Source: Gemmatimonadota bacterium (GTDB lineage Bacteria > Gemmatimonadota > Gemmatimonadetes > Longimicrobiales > Gaopeijiaceae). Taken from it: a DNA stretch of 40,721 nucleotides. The position numbers were made by a program, and so were the translations under genes. Positions within the stretch are counted from its first letter, which is position 1. Every line of letters starts with the position of its first letter. Location of the stretch: contig SLFU01000007.1 in the NCBI GenBank assembly GCA_007124095.1, forward strand, positions 1 to 40,721, read 5' to 3'. Of this stretch, positions 24,431 to 33,154 are shown piece by piece. The notes under the pieces were generated by a model that made no database searches, had not been told where the DNA came from, and saw only the letters and a list, made by a program, of their open reading frames with translations.

Positions 24431-25131
24431 CGGGCTTTCCTCCCTGCTGTAAGCTCCTCGGCGAGGGACACGGCGCCGTCGGCTCCGGGAGCGTGGCCGT
24501 CCGCTCCTAACTCCCGCCAGAGTTCGGGCTCGGCATTGAAGGGGTGTCCCCCCACCAGAATGATCGGGCTCCGCTCCCCGCCTGCCGTCCGCATCGCCTC
24601 GATGACCTCCGCCACATCCGGGACGTGGGCCGATAGGGTGGCGGAGAGCGCCAGCACGTCGGCTTCCCGTCGTTCCACGAGCTCCACGATCCCCGGGGTG
24701 GGCGTGTTGGCGCCCAGGAAGAAGGTGTCCCAGCCGTCCATCTCGAAGAAATCGGCCACCATCCGGATCCCCAGTTCGTGCAGGTCACCGGAGACGGCGG
24801 CGGCCACCAGGGTGCCCCGGCCCCGCTCCCCCGCGAAGACATGGGGATAGAGGCGGGACATGACGAGCTGGGTGGCCGCCGTACAGTAGTGCTCCTCCGC
24901 CACGGTGATGCGGTTGAGCTCCCAGAGGCGGCCCACCTCCCACTGCGTGCGCTGGAAGACGTCAATGTAGATGTCCCGGACCGGGACACCATCTTCCACG
25001 CTGGCCAGGATCAGCTCGGAGGCCCGGGCCCGCTCCCCTCCCAGGAGTGCGTCCAGATAGTCCCGGGCCAGGCGACCCAGCGGGCGGTCCAGCTCCAAGA
25101 AGGACGGGGGAACCTCAATATCATCAGGCAT
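24427..25131 (-). CDS. cobalamin-binding sensor protein, CarH-like light-sensor domain without HTH
   Basis: A 234-residue protein made of a helical B12-cap domain (about 20-95) and a Rossmann-like B12-binding domain (about 105-225). The cap has W70-x9-E80-H81, exactly the Wx9EH pattern of CarH-type adenosylcobalamin photoreceptors. D116-LHELG carries H118 as the lower axial ligand to cobalt. The MerR-type DNA-binding domain of CarH is absent, so output must pass to a partner, most likely the kinase encoded directly downstream with a four-base overlap. I start at the ATG at 25131; the track start at 25212 adds an unsupported tail, and no strong ribosome-binding site is seen. Light sensing is inferred from the motif. 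B12 sensing or a methyltransferase-type B12 carrier is the alternative, though no methyltransferase gene is near. Confidence 0.87.
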   Translation of the reverse strand: MPDDIEVPPSFLELDRPLGRLARDYLDALLGGERARASELILASVEDGVPVRDIYIDVFQRTQWEVGRLWELNRITVAEEHYCTAATQLVMSRLYPHVFAGERGRGTLVAAAVSGDLHELGIRMVADFFEMDGWDTFFLGANTPTPGIVELVERREADVLALSATLSAHVPDVAEVIEAMRTAGGERSPIILVGGHPFNAEPELWRELGADGHAPGADGAVSLAEELTAGRKAR

Positions 25132-25246
25132 GGGCGAATGCTTCCAGTCTAAACGTGCGTTGCACGTTCGTGCGATGGCCTGGGTTTCGCAATAGGGACG
25201 ACGGTTGCCCAATGAGCCCTGTGATCAGATCTTTGGTTCCGGAATC

Positions 25247-25717
25247 ATGGACAATCTCACCGCATCCTTCACCCAGCGTCTTTGCCGAGTCGGCGGTCGC
25301 TCTCGTTTCGGGCCGGGCTACCGGGCCCTCGGGATCGGCATGCTCGCTGCGTTCCTGTTCGGGTGGGTGGTGGAAGTGGGCGCGCTTCAGGACTGTCCAC
25401 ACCATGCGCCACCAGGTCACGGCGAGACCCACGCCGAGCACCTCCATGACTCCCATGCCCACCCGGATGACCTCGAATCCCACGGTCTCTTGGGGCATGC
25501 AGGGTCGGGTCACCACGACCAGGACCACGGGCCATGTACCTGCCGGATGCACTGCACCACTTCCACGGCGGTGCAGCAGGCGGTCCCGGTGGGCGCCCAT
25601 CCCGGGATCCCTGCCCCGAGCCCGATGCGAGTCACTTCGCCAGCGGAGGTCGGGACCCCGGATCACACTCTCCTCCCCTACGTCCTTCCCTGGTCCACTG
25701 CACCTCCTGGGGTCTGA
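25247..25717 (+). CDS. His/Cys-rich envelope protein, probable metal binding
   Basis: A 156-residue protein with one hydrophobic segment (YRALGIGMLAAFLFGWVVEV) followed by a histidine-rich stretch (CPHHAPPGHGETHAEHLHDSHAH) and CTCRMHC. Such His and Cys clusters occur in small copper- or heavy-metal-associated envelope proteins, and the next gene, Met/His-rich, fits that theme. The start is uncertain: ATG 25247 is chosen, TTG 25205 is possible, and neither has a clear ribosome-binding site. It diverges from the B12-sensor gene. Metal binding is inferred from composition only. Confidence 0.6.
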   Translation: MDNLTASFTQRLCRVGGRSRFGPGYRALGIGMLAAFLFGWVVEVGALQDCPHHAPPGHGETHAEHLHDSHAHPDDLESHGLLGHAGSGHHDQDHGPCTCRMHCTTSTAVQQAVPVGAHPGIPAPSPMRVTSPAEVGTPDHTLLPYVLPWSTAPPGV

Positions 25718-25872
25718 GCAGGCCTTTCTGTTGTAATGACAACATCGGCGGGACTCCCGGTCCCGTCCGGTTCCCGTGCCTCCGGTTCTCCGGATCGCGT
25801 TCCTCCGCTTGAATGGCGGACGGATCGCGCCTGCACGCCTGCACATACCTGAAACGAAATGCCGAGGACCCC

Positions 25873-26925
25873 ATGCGATACTTGCTCATCGTACTTCTCT
25901 TGGTCACACCTCTATCCCTGGCTTCCCAGGAGCGCTGGAGCTCGGCAGGCCCAGCCGGCCATGCGCCCATCGGGGTGATGGGCGACCATACGCACAGCGC
26001 GGGAGAGTGGATGTTCGCCTACGTGTATCAGCGGCAAGCCATGTCCGGACTGCGGGACGGAACGGGCCGGGTGTCCACTGACGAAGCGTGGATGCACTAC
26101 AGGATGGTCCCCCTCTCCATGGAGATGGACATGCACATGCCCCACATCATGTACGCCCCCAACGGCCGGGTCACGATCATGGCCATGGGGATGTGGATGG
26201 AGCACTCCATGGAGGTCCGCATGGAGGACGCCCTCATGGCGGGTCACGGCCATGGCCACCAGATGGACGGACATGGGGACCGCAGCTTTCACAACATGGC
26301 ACACTCCCTCTCGGGGTGGGCTGACACGGAGGTCAGCGCCCTGGTCACACTACTCGACAGGAACCGGCAGAGGATCCATCTCAACCTCGGCGTGGGCCTC
26401 CCCACCGGGAGCGTGACCGCTTCTGACGACCGCATGGTTGTCGAGCACTCCCGCATGGGATATCCGATGCAGCTTGGCTCGGGTAGCTGGGAAGCCCGAC
26501 CCGGTGCCACCTACCTACGGCAGACGGATCGCGTCTCCTGGGGGGCGCAGGGCCTGAGCACCTTCCGCCTCAATGAGAACAGTGAGGGATGGAAGCGAGG
26601 TACCGAGGGCGAATTCAACGGATGGGCCATGCTTCGAGGAAGCGACGTCGTGTCTCCCGGCCTCCGCATTCAGGCCAGGCACTGGGGTGATGTGAGCGGT
26701 GCGGATTCCGCGCTGGATCCGTCGGTCAGCCCCGAAAACGACCCCTCTCTTCAGGGCGGAACACGCATGGACGCCTTCCTCGCCCTGAACTTCCAGGTCC
26801 CTTCCGGCGCCCTCGCGGGCCATCGCGTGGCTCTGGAGTTGGGCGGACCGGTCGTCGAATCCCTGAACGGTCCCCAGTCGAGCCACGACTGGACGGTGAA
26901 TGTAGGCTGGGAGTATAGCTTCTGA
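25873..26925 (+). CDS. Met/His-rich outer-membrane beta-barrel protein, probable copper-related
   Basis: A 350-residue protein with a Sec signal ([19 protein letters not shown]) and a mature part ending in [11 protein letters not shown], typical of an outer-membrane barrel. The opening [17 protein letters not shown] and the later [25 protein letters not shown] are like a family of transporter-annotated barrels often found in copper-resistance regions. [13 protein letters not shown] adds a histidine cluster. I start at the ATG at 25873 (GAGG upstream) instead of 25813 in the track. It follows the His/Cys-rich gene by 155 bases on the same strand, so the two probably act together in metal handling; no copper ATPase or oxidase is visible nearby. 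Confidence 0.75.
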   Translation: MRYLLIVLLLVTPLSLASQERWSSAGPAGHAPIGVMGDHTHSAGEWMFAYVYQRQAMSGLRDGTGRVSTDEAWMHYRMVPLSMEMDMHMPHIMYAPNGRVTIMAMGMWMEHSMEVRMEDALMAGHGHGHQMDGHGDRSFHNMAHSLSGWADTEVSALVTLLDRNRQRIHLNLGVGLPTGSVTASDDRMVVEHSRMGYPMQLGSGSWEARPGATYLRQTDRVSWGAQGLSTFRLNENSEGWKRGTEGEFNGWAMLRGSDVVSPGLRIQARHWGDVSGADSALDPSVSPENDPSLQGGTRMDAFLALNFQVPSGALAGHRVALELGGPVVESLNGPQSSHDWTVNVGWEYSF

Positions 26926-26948
26926 TCGGCGAAGCCAGGAGCGTGGGT

Positions 26949-26986
26949 CACCTGCATCGGGGAAGGGCTTCCGGGGATTGCAGGTG
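26949..26986 (+). repeat. hairpin upstream of mscL
   Basis: CACCTGCA and TGCAGGTG enclose a 22-base interval that holds a second small stem (GGAAG/CTTCC). There is no T-run. It may be an inefficient terminator for the preceding gene or a structured leader of mscL. Confidence 0.4.
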
Positions 26987-27074
26987 CCCCTCGTTCGTCC
27001 CACCTTCTCTTGGCCAGGCGGGTCGTGTCGGACTCCCTGGCGATCCAGCCTGGTTCCCCCGTGAGGAGACAACG

Positions 27075-27482
27075 ATGCTCAAGGAGTTCAGGGAGTTTGC
27101 GGTCAAGGGGAATGTGCTCGACATGGCGGTCGGAATCATCATCGGGGTGGCCTTCGGGACGGTCGTCCAATCCCTCGTGAACGATGTGATCATGCCCCCC
27201 ATTGGATTGGCGCTTGGTGGTGTGGACTTTGCCGACATCGCCATCCCGGTCGGGACAGGACCGGAGGGGGAGGCCGTGGTGATCGGGATTGGCCTATTCA
27301 TTAACGCCCTGATCAGCTTTCTGCTCGTGGCTGTCGCTGTCTTTTTCCTCGTGAAGAGCTTCAACAGGTTGAAACGCCAGGAGGAAGCCGCGCCCGAGGA
27401 ACCCGCCGCGCCACCGGAGCCCTCGGCGGAAGAGCGACTGCTCGCCGAAATCCGGGACCTCTTGAAGGCACGGAGCGCCTGA
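27075..27482 (+). CDS. mscL: large-conductance mechanosensitive channel
   Basis: A 135-residue MscL of normal length. The N-terminal amphipathic helix [20 protein letters not shown] runs into TM1 ([24 protein letters not shown]), a short periplasmic loop follows, TM2 is [22 protein letters not shown], and the C-terminal bundle helix is [12 protein letters not shown]. The pentameric channel opens under membrane tension to release solutes during osmotic downshock. The start at 27075 has GAGGAGA upstream and gives the canonical N-terminus; the track start at 26943 does not. It shows no obvious link to the catabolic loci. Confidence 0.97.
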   Translation: MLKEFREFAVKGNVLDMAVGIIIGVAFGTVVQSLVNDVIMPPIGLALGGVDFADIAIPVGTGPEGEAVVIGIGLFINALISFLLVAVAVFFLVKSFNRLKRQEEAAPEEPAAPPEPSAEERLLAEIRDLLKARSA

Positions 27483-27556
27483 GGCCTTTGGTGGTCAACT
27501 TCCACGCGCTTACCTCGGAGGAGGTGTGGTCTGAGGGGGTGTGAGCGACGGATCGG

Positions 27557-29092
27557 ATGACCGCTCTTCTGGCCGGCTTTCCCATCCTCGTCCTTCTTCT
27601 CCTCATGCTTGGCCGGGGATGGTCGGCCGCGTGGGCGGGAGGGGTGGGCCTCGCGGTTGCCCTGGGAGTTGCGCTGGCGGCCTTCGGCTTTCCCCGCGCC
27701 CTGGACCCGAACCTCACTCTGGACCGGGCACTCGCGGGAACAGGCGCGGAAGCGGGCTTCACGGCCCTGACTATTCTCTGGATCATCGGGCCCGCGCTCG
27801 GGATCCATCATCTCCAGATGGGCACCGGTGCAGCGGAGGTCCTGCGGGCGGCCCTGGCCGCATTTGCCCCCGATCCCCGGATTCTGGCGCTACTTGTCGC
27901 CTGGTTCTTCGTACTTTTCATGGAGGGCGCGGCCGGATTCGGCTCGTCCGTGGCGCTGGCGGCCCCCTTCCTGGTCGCCGCGGGTTTTCGACCGGTGGAG
28001 GCCGTGACGATCACCCTCACGGGCCACATCGTTGGGGTCTCCTTCGGTGCCGTCGGCACACCCGTCGTGCCGCAGGTGGCCGCGACGGGCCTGGGTCCCG
28101 TTGAGATCGCCCGTGCCACAGGGATCTACCACTCCCTGCTCGGGTGGTTGCCCCTCGGAGCCGTGATCCTCTTCGTGACCCGTTCTCGGCCTGATCAAGG
28201 GGGAGGTCTGAGAATATGGCGCTGGACCACAGCGGCCTTTCTCTGTTTTCTGGCGCCCTACACCCTCCTCTGGTACTTCGTGGGTCCCGAGCTCCCCACC
28301 ATCGGCGGGGCCCTCTTTGGAGGTGTTGCCTTCATCGGTCTACTCCAGCTTTTCGGCCGGCGGGAGGGGGACGGGGGAGGGGAGGGAAGTCCTTCGGTCT
28401 CGCCGGCGCCGGCCACCGTCCTCCGCGCAGCGGCACCCTACCTGGTCCTTGTCGCGCTCGTCATGGTCACGCGCCTCGTTCCAGGCTTCAGGAACGGCCT
28501 GCAGAATCTCGCCTTCGAGTGGGAGCTCCACGGGGTCTTCTCGGGATCGATCCAGCCCTTCTATCACCCGGGAACGATGCTTCTCGTTGGGTTCATCGTT
28601 GGTGCGCTACTCCAGGGGGCTGGGGCGAGGACGACCGTCCGGGCAGTTCGGGACGCCACGCTTCGCCTGATCCCGGTCGCGGCGGCCCTTCTGGCGATGC
28701 TCGGGCTCTCCCGCGTGATGGTGCACGCGGGAATGACGGAAGCACTTGCCCTCCAGGCCGCGGCGGCCGCCGCGGGCGCTTGGCCCCTGCCGGCGGCCTT
28801 CGTTGGCCTCCTCGGGACCTTCGTCACCGGCTCGGCCACGGCCTCGAATATCCTCTTTACCGATCTGCACCGGGACACGGCTCTCGCCACAGGCCTCCCC
28901 GTGGCGGGTGTTGTGGGGGTACAGGGGTTCGGGGCTGCCGCGGGGAACATGGTCTGTCCTCACAACGTGGTGGCGGCCGGAGCCACGGTGGGGCTGGCCG
29001 GCCGCGAGGGGGAGATCCTCCGCCAGACGCTCTGGCCGGCCCTCTTCTATGCAGGAGCGGGAGGACTCCTGGCCCTCTGGTTGGTCCGTTGA
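27557..29092 (+). CDS. lctP: L-lactate permease (LctP) family transporter
   Basis: A 511-residue inner-membrane transporter with about a dozen hydrophobic helices. FMEGAAGFGSSVALAAPFLVAAGF, SFGAVGTPVVPQ, FVTGSATASNILF and GNMVCPHNVVAAGATVGL.GREG match the LctP family of proton-coupled lactate/glycolate importers. It starts 74 bases after mscL with a weak ribosome-binding site. It could import a small 2-hydroxy acid released by the exported enzymes, but that is speculation; ordinary lactate uptake is the default. Confidence 0.88.
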   Translation: MTALLAGFPILVLLLLMLGRGWSAAWAGGVGLAVALGVALAAFGFPRALDPNLTLDRALAGTGAEAGFTALTILWIIGPALGIHHLQMGTGAAEVLRAALAAFAPDPRILALLVAWFFVLFMEGAAGFGSSVALAAPFLVAAGFRPVEAVTITLTGHIVGVSFGAVGTPVVPQVAATGLGPVEIARATGIYHSLLGWLPLGAVILFVTRSRPDQGGGLRIWRWTTAAFLCFLAPYTLLWYFVGPELPTIGGALFGGVAFIGLLQLFGRREGDGGGEGSPSVSPAPATVLRAAAPYLVLVALVMVTRLVPGFRNGLQNLAFEWELHGVFSGSIQPFYHPGTMLLVGFIVGALLQGAGARTTVRAVRDATLRLIPVAAALLAMLGLSRVMVHAGMTEALALQAAAAAAGAWPLPAAFVGLLGTFVTGSATASNILFTDLHRDTALATGLPVAGVVGVQGFGAAAGNMVCPHNVVAAGATVGLAGREGEILRQTLWPALFYAGAGGLLALWLVR

Positions 29093-29193
29093 TCGTGCGT
29101 AAGGTCGGCCCTTCCCCTTCGCGGCAGGCTCCGATCGGGTCATGATCGTCCCCGGCAGGGGGTTCATCGGGCAAGTCACCGAGGAGCACCTTC

Positions 29194-31452
29194 CTACCTC
29201 TGGAAGAGATACTGGAATTTGGCGAAGTACTGCCGGTCGGTCTCGACGAAGGCCCGCTCGTCGAACTGTGAGGACCCGTGACTTGAGCCGAGATAGAACA
29301 TCGTGAATGGATTGAGTTGGTAGACCAAAAGGGGCTCGAGATCGAGCCGATTTTCGAAATCGTTGTACTGGAAAACCATCCGGACATTCAATTCGCGATT
29401 GTACTGAAAACCGAAGCGGGTTCGTATGACGTAGCCGCTGAAGACATCCTCGCCGCTGAACAAACTCAACTCCTGGTAGTTGATCGACGGCTCAATAGTC
29501 ATGCGTTGCGTTGGCTGGATCGTCGCCGATAGCTCGGCGTTCCACCCCTCTCCCACCTCTGGGACGGCGAGGGTTCGGGCCACCCGGTTTCCGGCGCCGA
29601 GGTTGATTTCACCCCGAAACGCCGAGCTGAAGTCGCTCATCACCATGAGCGAATGCTCTCGGATGCCGGCGAGCCGTTCTCCACGGAACACTTCCCGGCG
29701 AAAGGTCGTGCTGATCCCCACGGCGGTCTGGCGAGGGAGGGTGACGCTGACCCCGGGGGCGAAGACGTCCTGGGTGCGGACCCCCCCGAAATTCCAGTAG
29801 CTGCCGCCGAAGAGGGAGCCCGATATTCGCTCCAGGTATTGCCGGTTCGGGTAGAAGGTAACTCCGGTCCATCCCGTTGCCCGGCGAAAGTCGTTCTGCG
29901 ACTGGAAACCGGTATCGGCCCGGTAGGTAGGTGAGACCTCCAGGTAAAGGACGTTCCAACTCCAGGTTCGGGCATCCCGGGCAAAGCGGAGGAATCCCGA
30001 ATGGCCGGTGAACGACTCGCCATCGAAGGCCGCCGTGTATCCCTCGTCCCCGAAGGTGATGTCGGGAAGACCGAGGCTCAGCTCCGGATCGTTAGGCTCG
30101 CGCGTGTGGTTGAGGACCATGTGCCCATCCAGGCTGTACATTTCGCCGAATCGGAAGTGTCCGTCCACGCTCGCCGTCGTTCCCGAACCCCCTCCGTCCA
30201 GGCGGCGGTCGGTCAGGAGCGCCCCTACGTGGGATCCGCCGAGGTTGTGCTGCAGGCGTAGCACGTTCGTGAAGCTCATCCCCGCCTGGAGAATGGCAGT
30301 CTCCTCCGCGAAGGGAACTACAAAGGGAGTGTGCCTGTCCCGGGCCCCGATGTAGCCGATGCTCGTCCGACCGGTCCGCCCGGTGAGCTTGGTCGCGGCC
30401 TGAGGGGCGTTGATGGATCGGGAGTAAAAAACATCCAGCGGGGTCCTGTAGAGGTCCATCCCCTCTTGGAAGAACGGTCTCCGTTCTGGATAGAAGAGGG
30501 CGAAGGTCGTGTTCACGTCGATCTGATCCGTATCCGATTCCACCTGGCTGAAGTCGGGGTTCAGGGTGGCTTCCGTGGTCCACCCCTGTTGGAAGGTGTA
30601 TCTGAGTCCCAGGGAGGGCTGCGTCAGCAAGGATCCCGTCTCGAAGGAATCGGGATCAGACGTGTCCGCGAGCGCCCCTCCTTGGGAGACGACCAGCGAG
30701 GGCAGCACCTCGAGGTTACCACCTGTGCGAATGGCTTCGATCCCGCTGAGCGACGCGAGCTCGCAGAGCTGGCACGAGTTGTTCCGGCTCCATGCCGGCC
30801 AGGTGATGTAGTGTTTGTTGGAGCGTGGCCAGGTTCGCGCCAGCATGATCCGCCAGTCGTGCTCGGCCCGCTCCGGTACTGGCAGGCTCCGGAAGGGGAT
30901 CGCCATCTCCACGACATAGCCGTCGTCCGTGATCCGACCCGCCGTCGTGAAGACGAAGTCGATCGACCCGTCCTCGCTCGTGGTGGTGAGTTGCAGGTCG
31001 GCCTGCACCCCGACCGGGTTCGAGAGGAAGGCGTAACCGACCGACGCGTCACCGTATGGATCGAGCAGAACGCCCACCCAATCGTCGCTCCAGAGCTGGT
31101 CTCGCGGCTGAAGGGCGGCTCGGATCGTGCTCGGGTCGGGGTCCCTCGCGATGAATGCCACGTAGAGGTTCGACTCGTCGTAGGTGAGGAGCACGTCGGT
31201 TTCCGCCGGCGGAACCGCTCCTTCCCGGGGGGTCCGCTCCACGAAGTCCGTGATCCGCGTCGCGCCCGCCCATCCCGGATCCTCCAGCTCCCCGTCGATC
31301 TCGATTGGCCCGGGTGCGGGCTGAATATGGACTCCACGTGGGGAGGCCGTTGCCATCTCGGGAGTGCCCTGCTGTGCGTCGACGGGCCCTGGTGATCCCA
31401 GGAGCTGGAGGACAACGGTGCTCAGGAAGGCATTGAGGGTGAGGCAGCGCAT
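29194..31452 (-). CDS. secreted CBM9-like/DUF5916 outer-membrane protein, copy 2
   Basis: A 752-residue relative of the protein at 18171-20474. It has a signal peptide (MRCLTLNAFLSTVVLQLLGSPGPVDAQ), a CBM9-like domain (IEIDGELEDPGWAGATRITDFVE, LLTYDESNLYVAFIARDPDP), FYPERRPFFQEGMDLY, and a long stretch of barrel-like strands ending KFQYLFQR with a terminal aromatic segment. A CQLC pair occurs near NNSCQLCELASL. The ATG at 31452 has AGGTG upstream and gives a good signal peptide; the track start at 31785 adds an Arg/Ser-rich tail that I reject. It is convergent with lctP. Function of the family is not established. Confidence 0.82.
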   Translation of the reverse strand: MRCLTLNAFLSTVVLQLLGSPGPVDAQQGTPEMATASPRGVHIQPAPGPIEIDGELEDPGWAGATRITDFVERTPREGAVPPAETDVLLTYDESNLYVAFIARDPDPSTIRAALQPRDQLWSDDWVGVLLDPYGDASVGYAFLSNPVGVQADLQLTTTSEDGSIDFVFTTAGRITDDGYVVEMAIPFRSLPVPERAEHDWRIMLARTWPRSNKHYITWPAWSRNNSCQLCELASLSGIEAIRTGGNLEVLPSLVVSQGGALADTSDPDSFETGSLLTQPSLGLRYTFQQGWTTEATLNPDFSQVESDTDQIDVNTTFALFYPERRPFFQEGMDLYRTPLDVFYSRSINAPQAATKLTGRTGRTSIGYIGARDRHTPFVVPFAEETAILQAGMSFTNVLRLQHNLGGSHVGALLTDRRLDGGGSGTTASVDGHFRFGEMYSLDGHMVLNHTREPNDPELSLGLPDITFGDEGYTAAFDGESFTGHSGFLRFARDARTWSWNVLYLEVSPTYRADTGFQSQNDFRRATGWTGVTFYPNRQYLERISGSLFGGSYWNFGGVRTQDVFAPGVSVTLPRQTAVGISTTFRREVFRGERLAGIREHSLMVMSDFSSAFRGEINLGAGNRVARTLAVPEVGEGWNAELSATIQPTQRMTIEPSINYQELSLFSGEDVFSGYVIRTRFGFQYNRELNVRMVFQYNDFENRLDLEPLLVYQLNPFTMFYLGSSHGSSQFDERAFVETDRQYFAKFQYLFQR

Positions 31453-31739
31453 GATGCACCTGTTCGAGCCGAGGGCGGGAGCACCGGATGCTGGCTTCCG
31501 TAACGCTGGGGAGGACCCGAGCCGGGAAGCCGACCATCCACTTACAAGCTTGGACGTAGAAAGGGGGAGGATGGTTTCAACCGACAGGGACCAGCGGGGA
31601 TTGGATCGCGTCGCTGCTGCCATCATGGAGCGAGCTCGGCACGCTCCGAGTCTTTCCGGGGGATGGATCGGGCAGGGGACGGCCTGGACGTCGACCGACC
31701 GGAGGGCACGGATCAATGGCGGCCGCCATGAACTCGAAC

Positions 31740-31781
31740 GGGCCCCGGCCTTCTGGAGTTGACTCCAGGAGACCAGGGCCC
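31740..31781 (-). terminator. long imperfect hairpin
   Basis: GGGCCCCGGCCTTCTGGAG and CTCCAGGAGACCAGGGCCC pair at 16 of 19 positions around a TTGA loop. No clear T-run follows on either strand, so it is a possible terminator or RNA-stabilising element. Confidence 0.4.
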
Positions 31782-31825
31782 GCAATCGGACCTTGAGGTC
31801 TTAGAACACTCGGCGTTGTTCGTTC

Positions 31826-31864
31826 GCCGGCCCCAGTGTTGAACCCTTGGACACAGGGGCCGGC
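31826..31864 (-). terminator. hairpin downstream of cyclase B2 (distal)
   Basis: GCCGGCCCCAGTGT pairs with ACACAGGGGCCGGC with one mismatch and an 11-base loop. It is the second hairpin met after the cyclase B2 stop on the minus strand. Confidence 0.45.
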
Positions 31865-31868
31865 TCCC

Positions 31869-31897
31869 CCTCCACGCCTCTAACCGAGGCGTGGAGG
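31869..31897 (-). terminator. hairpin downstream of cyclase B2 (proximal)
   Basis: CCTCCACGCCTC and GAGGCGTGGAGG form a perfect 12-base-pair stem with a 5-base loop, 21 bases after the cyclase B2 stop. It lacks a T-run but is well placed as a terminator. Confidence 0.55.
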
Positions 31898-31917
31898 AGG
31901 CTGGGGTAGCTCGTCAG

Positions 31918-33081
31918 CTAGAAGGTGGCAACTCCACTGAATGGGACCGCAGTGCCTCCATCACTCTGATTGATCAACCAGGAGAGCATGAACTCCCACC
32001 GCTGGAATTCCCGCGCTGTCGCAGCTACATCCTCCAGATACCCGTTGTCGACCAGTGGAAGTCCCATCGCCACCATGCTGATCGTATGGACGGGCCGCCC
32101 GAAACCTTCGACTCCGGACGGCTGAACGTCCGTTACGGCGTCCCCGACGAGGAGAGAGACGTCCCTCTCCCGCAGCCAGGGCAAGACCGAAGCGTGGAGC
32201 CCGGCGCCTCCCTGATCGTACTTCCAGGGCCCCTCTGCTTCCCGCTTGGCCCACCGGCCCGTCCGAATCAGGAGGGCATCGCCCTCACCAATCGTGACTC
32301 CGGCGAACTCTTCCCATGCTTCGAGATCCTCAATGAAGATCGGAGTGCTGGGTTCGAGCCATTCCACCCTCTTCATGAGCGGCATGTCCACCAGGACGGC
32401 TCGAGTCACATAGCCCTCGCCCATTCCCATCACACCGACGTCTCCCTGACACGAGAGCTCGGTGCGAGGGTGTCGGTGGTTGTTGTAGGTGACCCGATAG
32501 TCGGGATCGATGTCCGCGAGGGGAGGACGTCGGTCGTAGTGGCAGATCGCGTCCAGGTGTGAGAGCGTCCCGTCGTGTGTGGAAAAGCGAATGGCGTCCA
32601 ACGCCGCTCCCGTACCTACTTCGCCCGTCTCCGGGTTGACCGAGGTGAGCCACTTCTCGCCGGGCCAGAACCGCCAGCCGTCCACCGAGGGGTGGAACTC
32701 CGCCATGTGCATCAGGTTGACCGTCCTGCCTTCTTCCACGAGCGCGATCGCCTCGAGCGCCTTCTGAGGGGTAATCATGTTCAGGGCGCCCCGGGTATCA
32801 TCATCTCCCCACCGGCCCCAGTTCGAGAGCTCTTCCTCCCACCTGCGGGTATCCTCCGCCGTAACCAGCCGAGCCGGGTCCTGCGTGGCGGGATGGGCTT
32901 CGTATTGCCTCATCCCGAGAGTGCTCAGATATCGCGGGATATCGCGGTCCCAGACATGGCCAGCACGGGTTCTCTGCTCGGGGTATTCAATCTGGGCTTG
33001 GAGTTCACCGGCGTGCATCACCAAGGGTCCCAGACCCAGGAGAGCTGCCAGAACGGGAATAAGAAGAAATCTACGGTTCAT
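31918..33081 (-). CDS. secreted cyclase-family hydrolase, type B (cyclase B2)
   Basis: A 387-residue PF04199 enzyme, the same length as cyclase B1 and similar along its whole course: IEYPEQRTRAG after the signal, WGRWGDDDTRGALNMITP, HDGTLSHLDAICHY for metal binding, GLHASVLPWLRERD, and the type B ending WLINQSDGGT. The Sec signal MNRRFLLIPVLAALLGLGPL is cleaved near LQAQ. I start at the ATG at 33081 with GGAAAAGGTGA upstream instead of 33111. It is transcribed after cyclase A2 with a gap of 73 bases, so the A-B order is the same as in locus 1 but on the opposite strand. Confidence 0.9.
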   Translation of the reverse strand: MNRRFLLIPVLAALLGLGPLVMHAGELQAQIEYPEQRTRAGHVWDRDIPRYLSTLGMRQYEAHPATQDPARLVTAEDTRRWEEELSNWGRWGDDDTRGALNMITPQKALEAIALVEEGRTVNLMHMAEFHPSVDGWRFWPGEKWLTSVNPETGEVGTGAALDAIRFSTHDGTLSHLDAICHYDRRPPLADIDPDYRVTYNNHRHPRTELSCQGDVGVMGMGEGYVTRAVLVDMPLMKRVEWLEPSTPIFIEDLEAWEEFAGVTIGEGDALLIRTGRWAKREAEGPWKYDQGGAGLHASVLPWLRERDVSLLVGDAVTDVQPSGVEGFGRPVHTISMVAMGLPLVDNGYLEDVAATAREFQRWEFMLSWLINQSDGGTAVPFSGVATF

Positions 33082-33154
33082 CGGAATCACCTTTTCCTCG
33101 ACGTTGTCCATAAACCATTCAGAGTGCAGTCAGAGCGCAGTGTCAGGCTTGCAC

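Larger units (their letters stand above)
31453..31917. other. intergenic region between cyclase B2 and DUF5916 copy 2
   Basis: This 465-base stretch holds no convincing gene; the plus-strand ORF 31364-31762 is a shadow that runs into it. It contains three hairpins (listed separately) that probably end the cyclase transcript, and must also contain the promoter of the DUF5916 gene, for which I see no clear boxes. Confidence 0.45.

Noticed and set aside
23294-24850. 518-residue plus-strand ORF opposite the kinase and B12-sensor genes
   Set aside because: It spans two overlapping minus-strand genes with complete kinase and B12 motifs and has no recognisable domain of its own.
27557-29092. Lactate permease as the importer of the pathway product
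   Set aside because: It is more than 13 kb from locus 1, has another gene as nearest same-strand neighbour (mscL), and nothing links its substrate to the exported enzymes.
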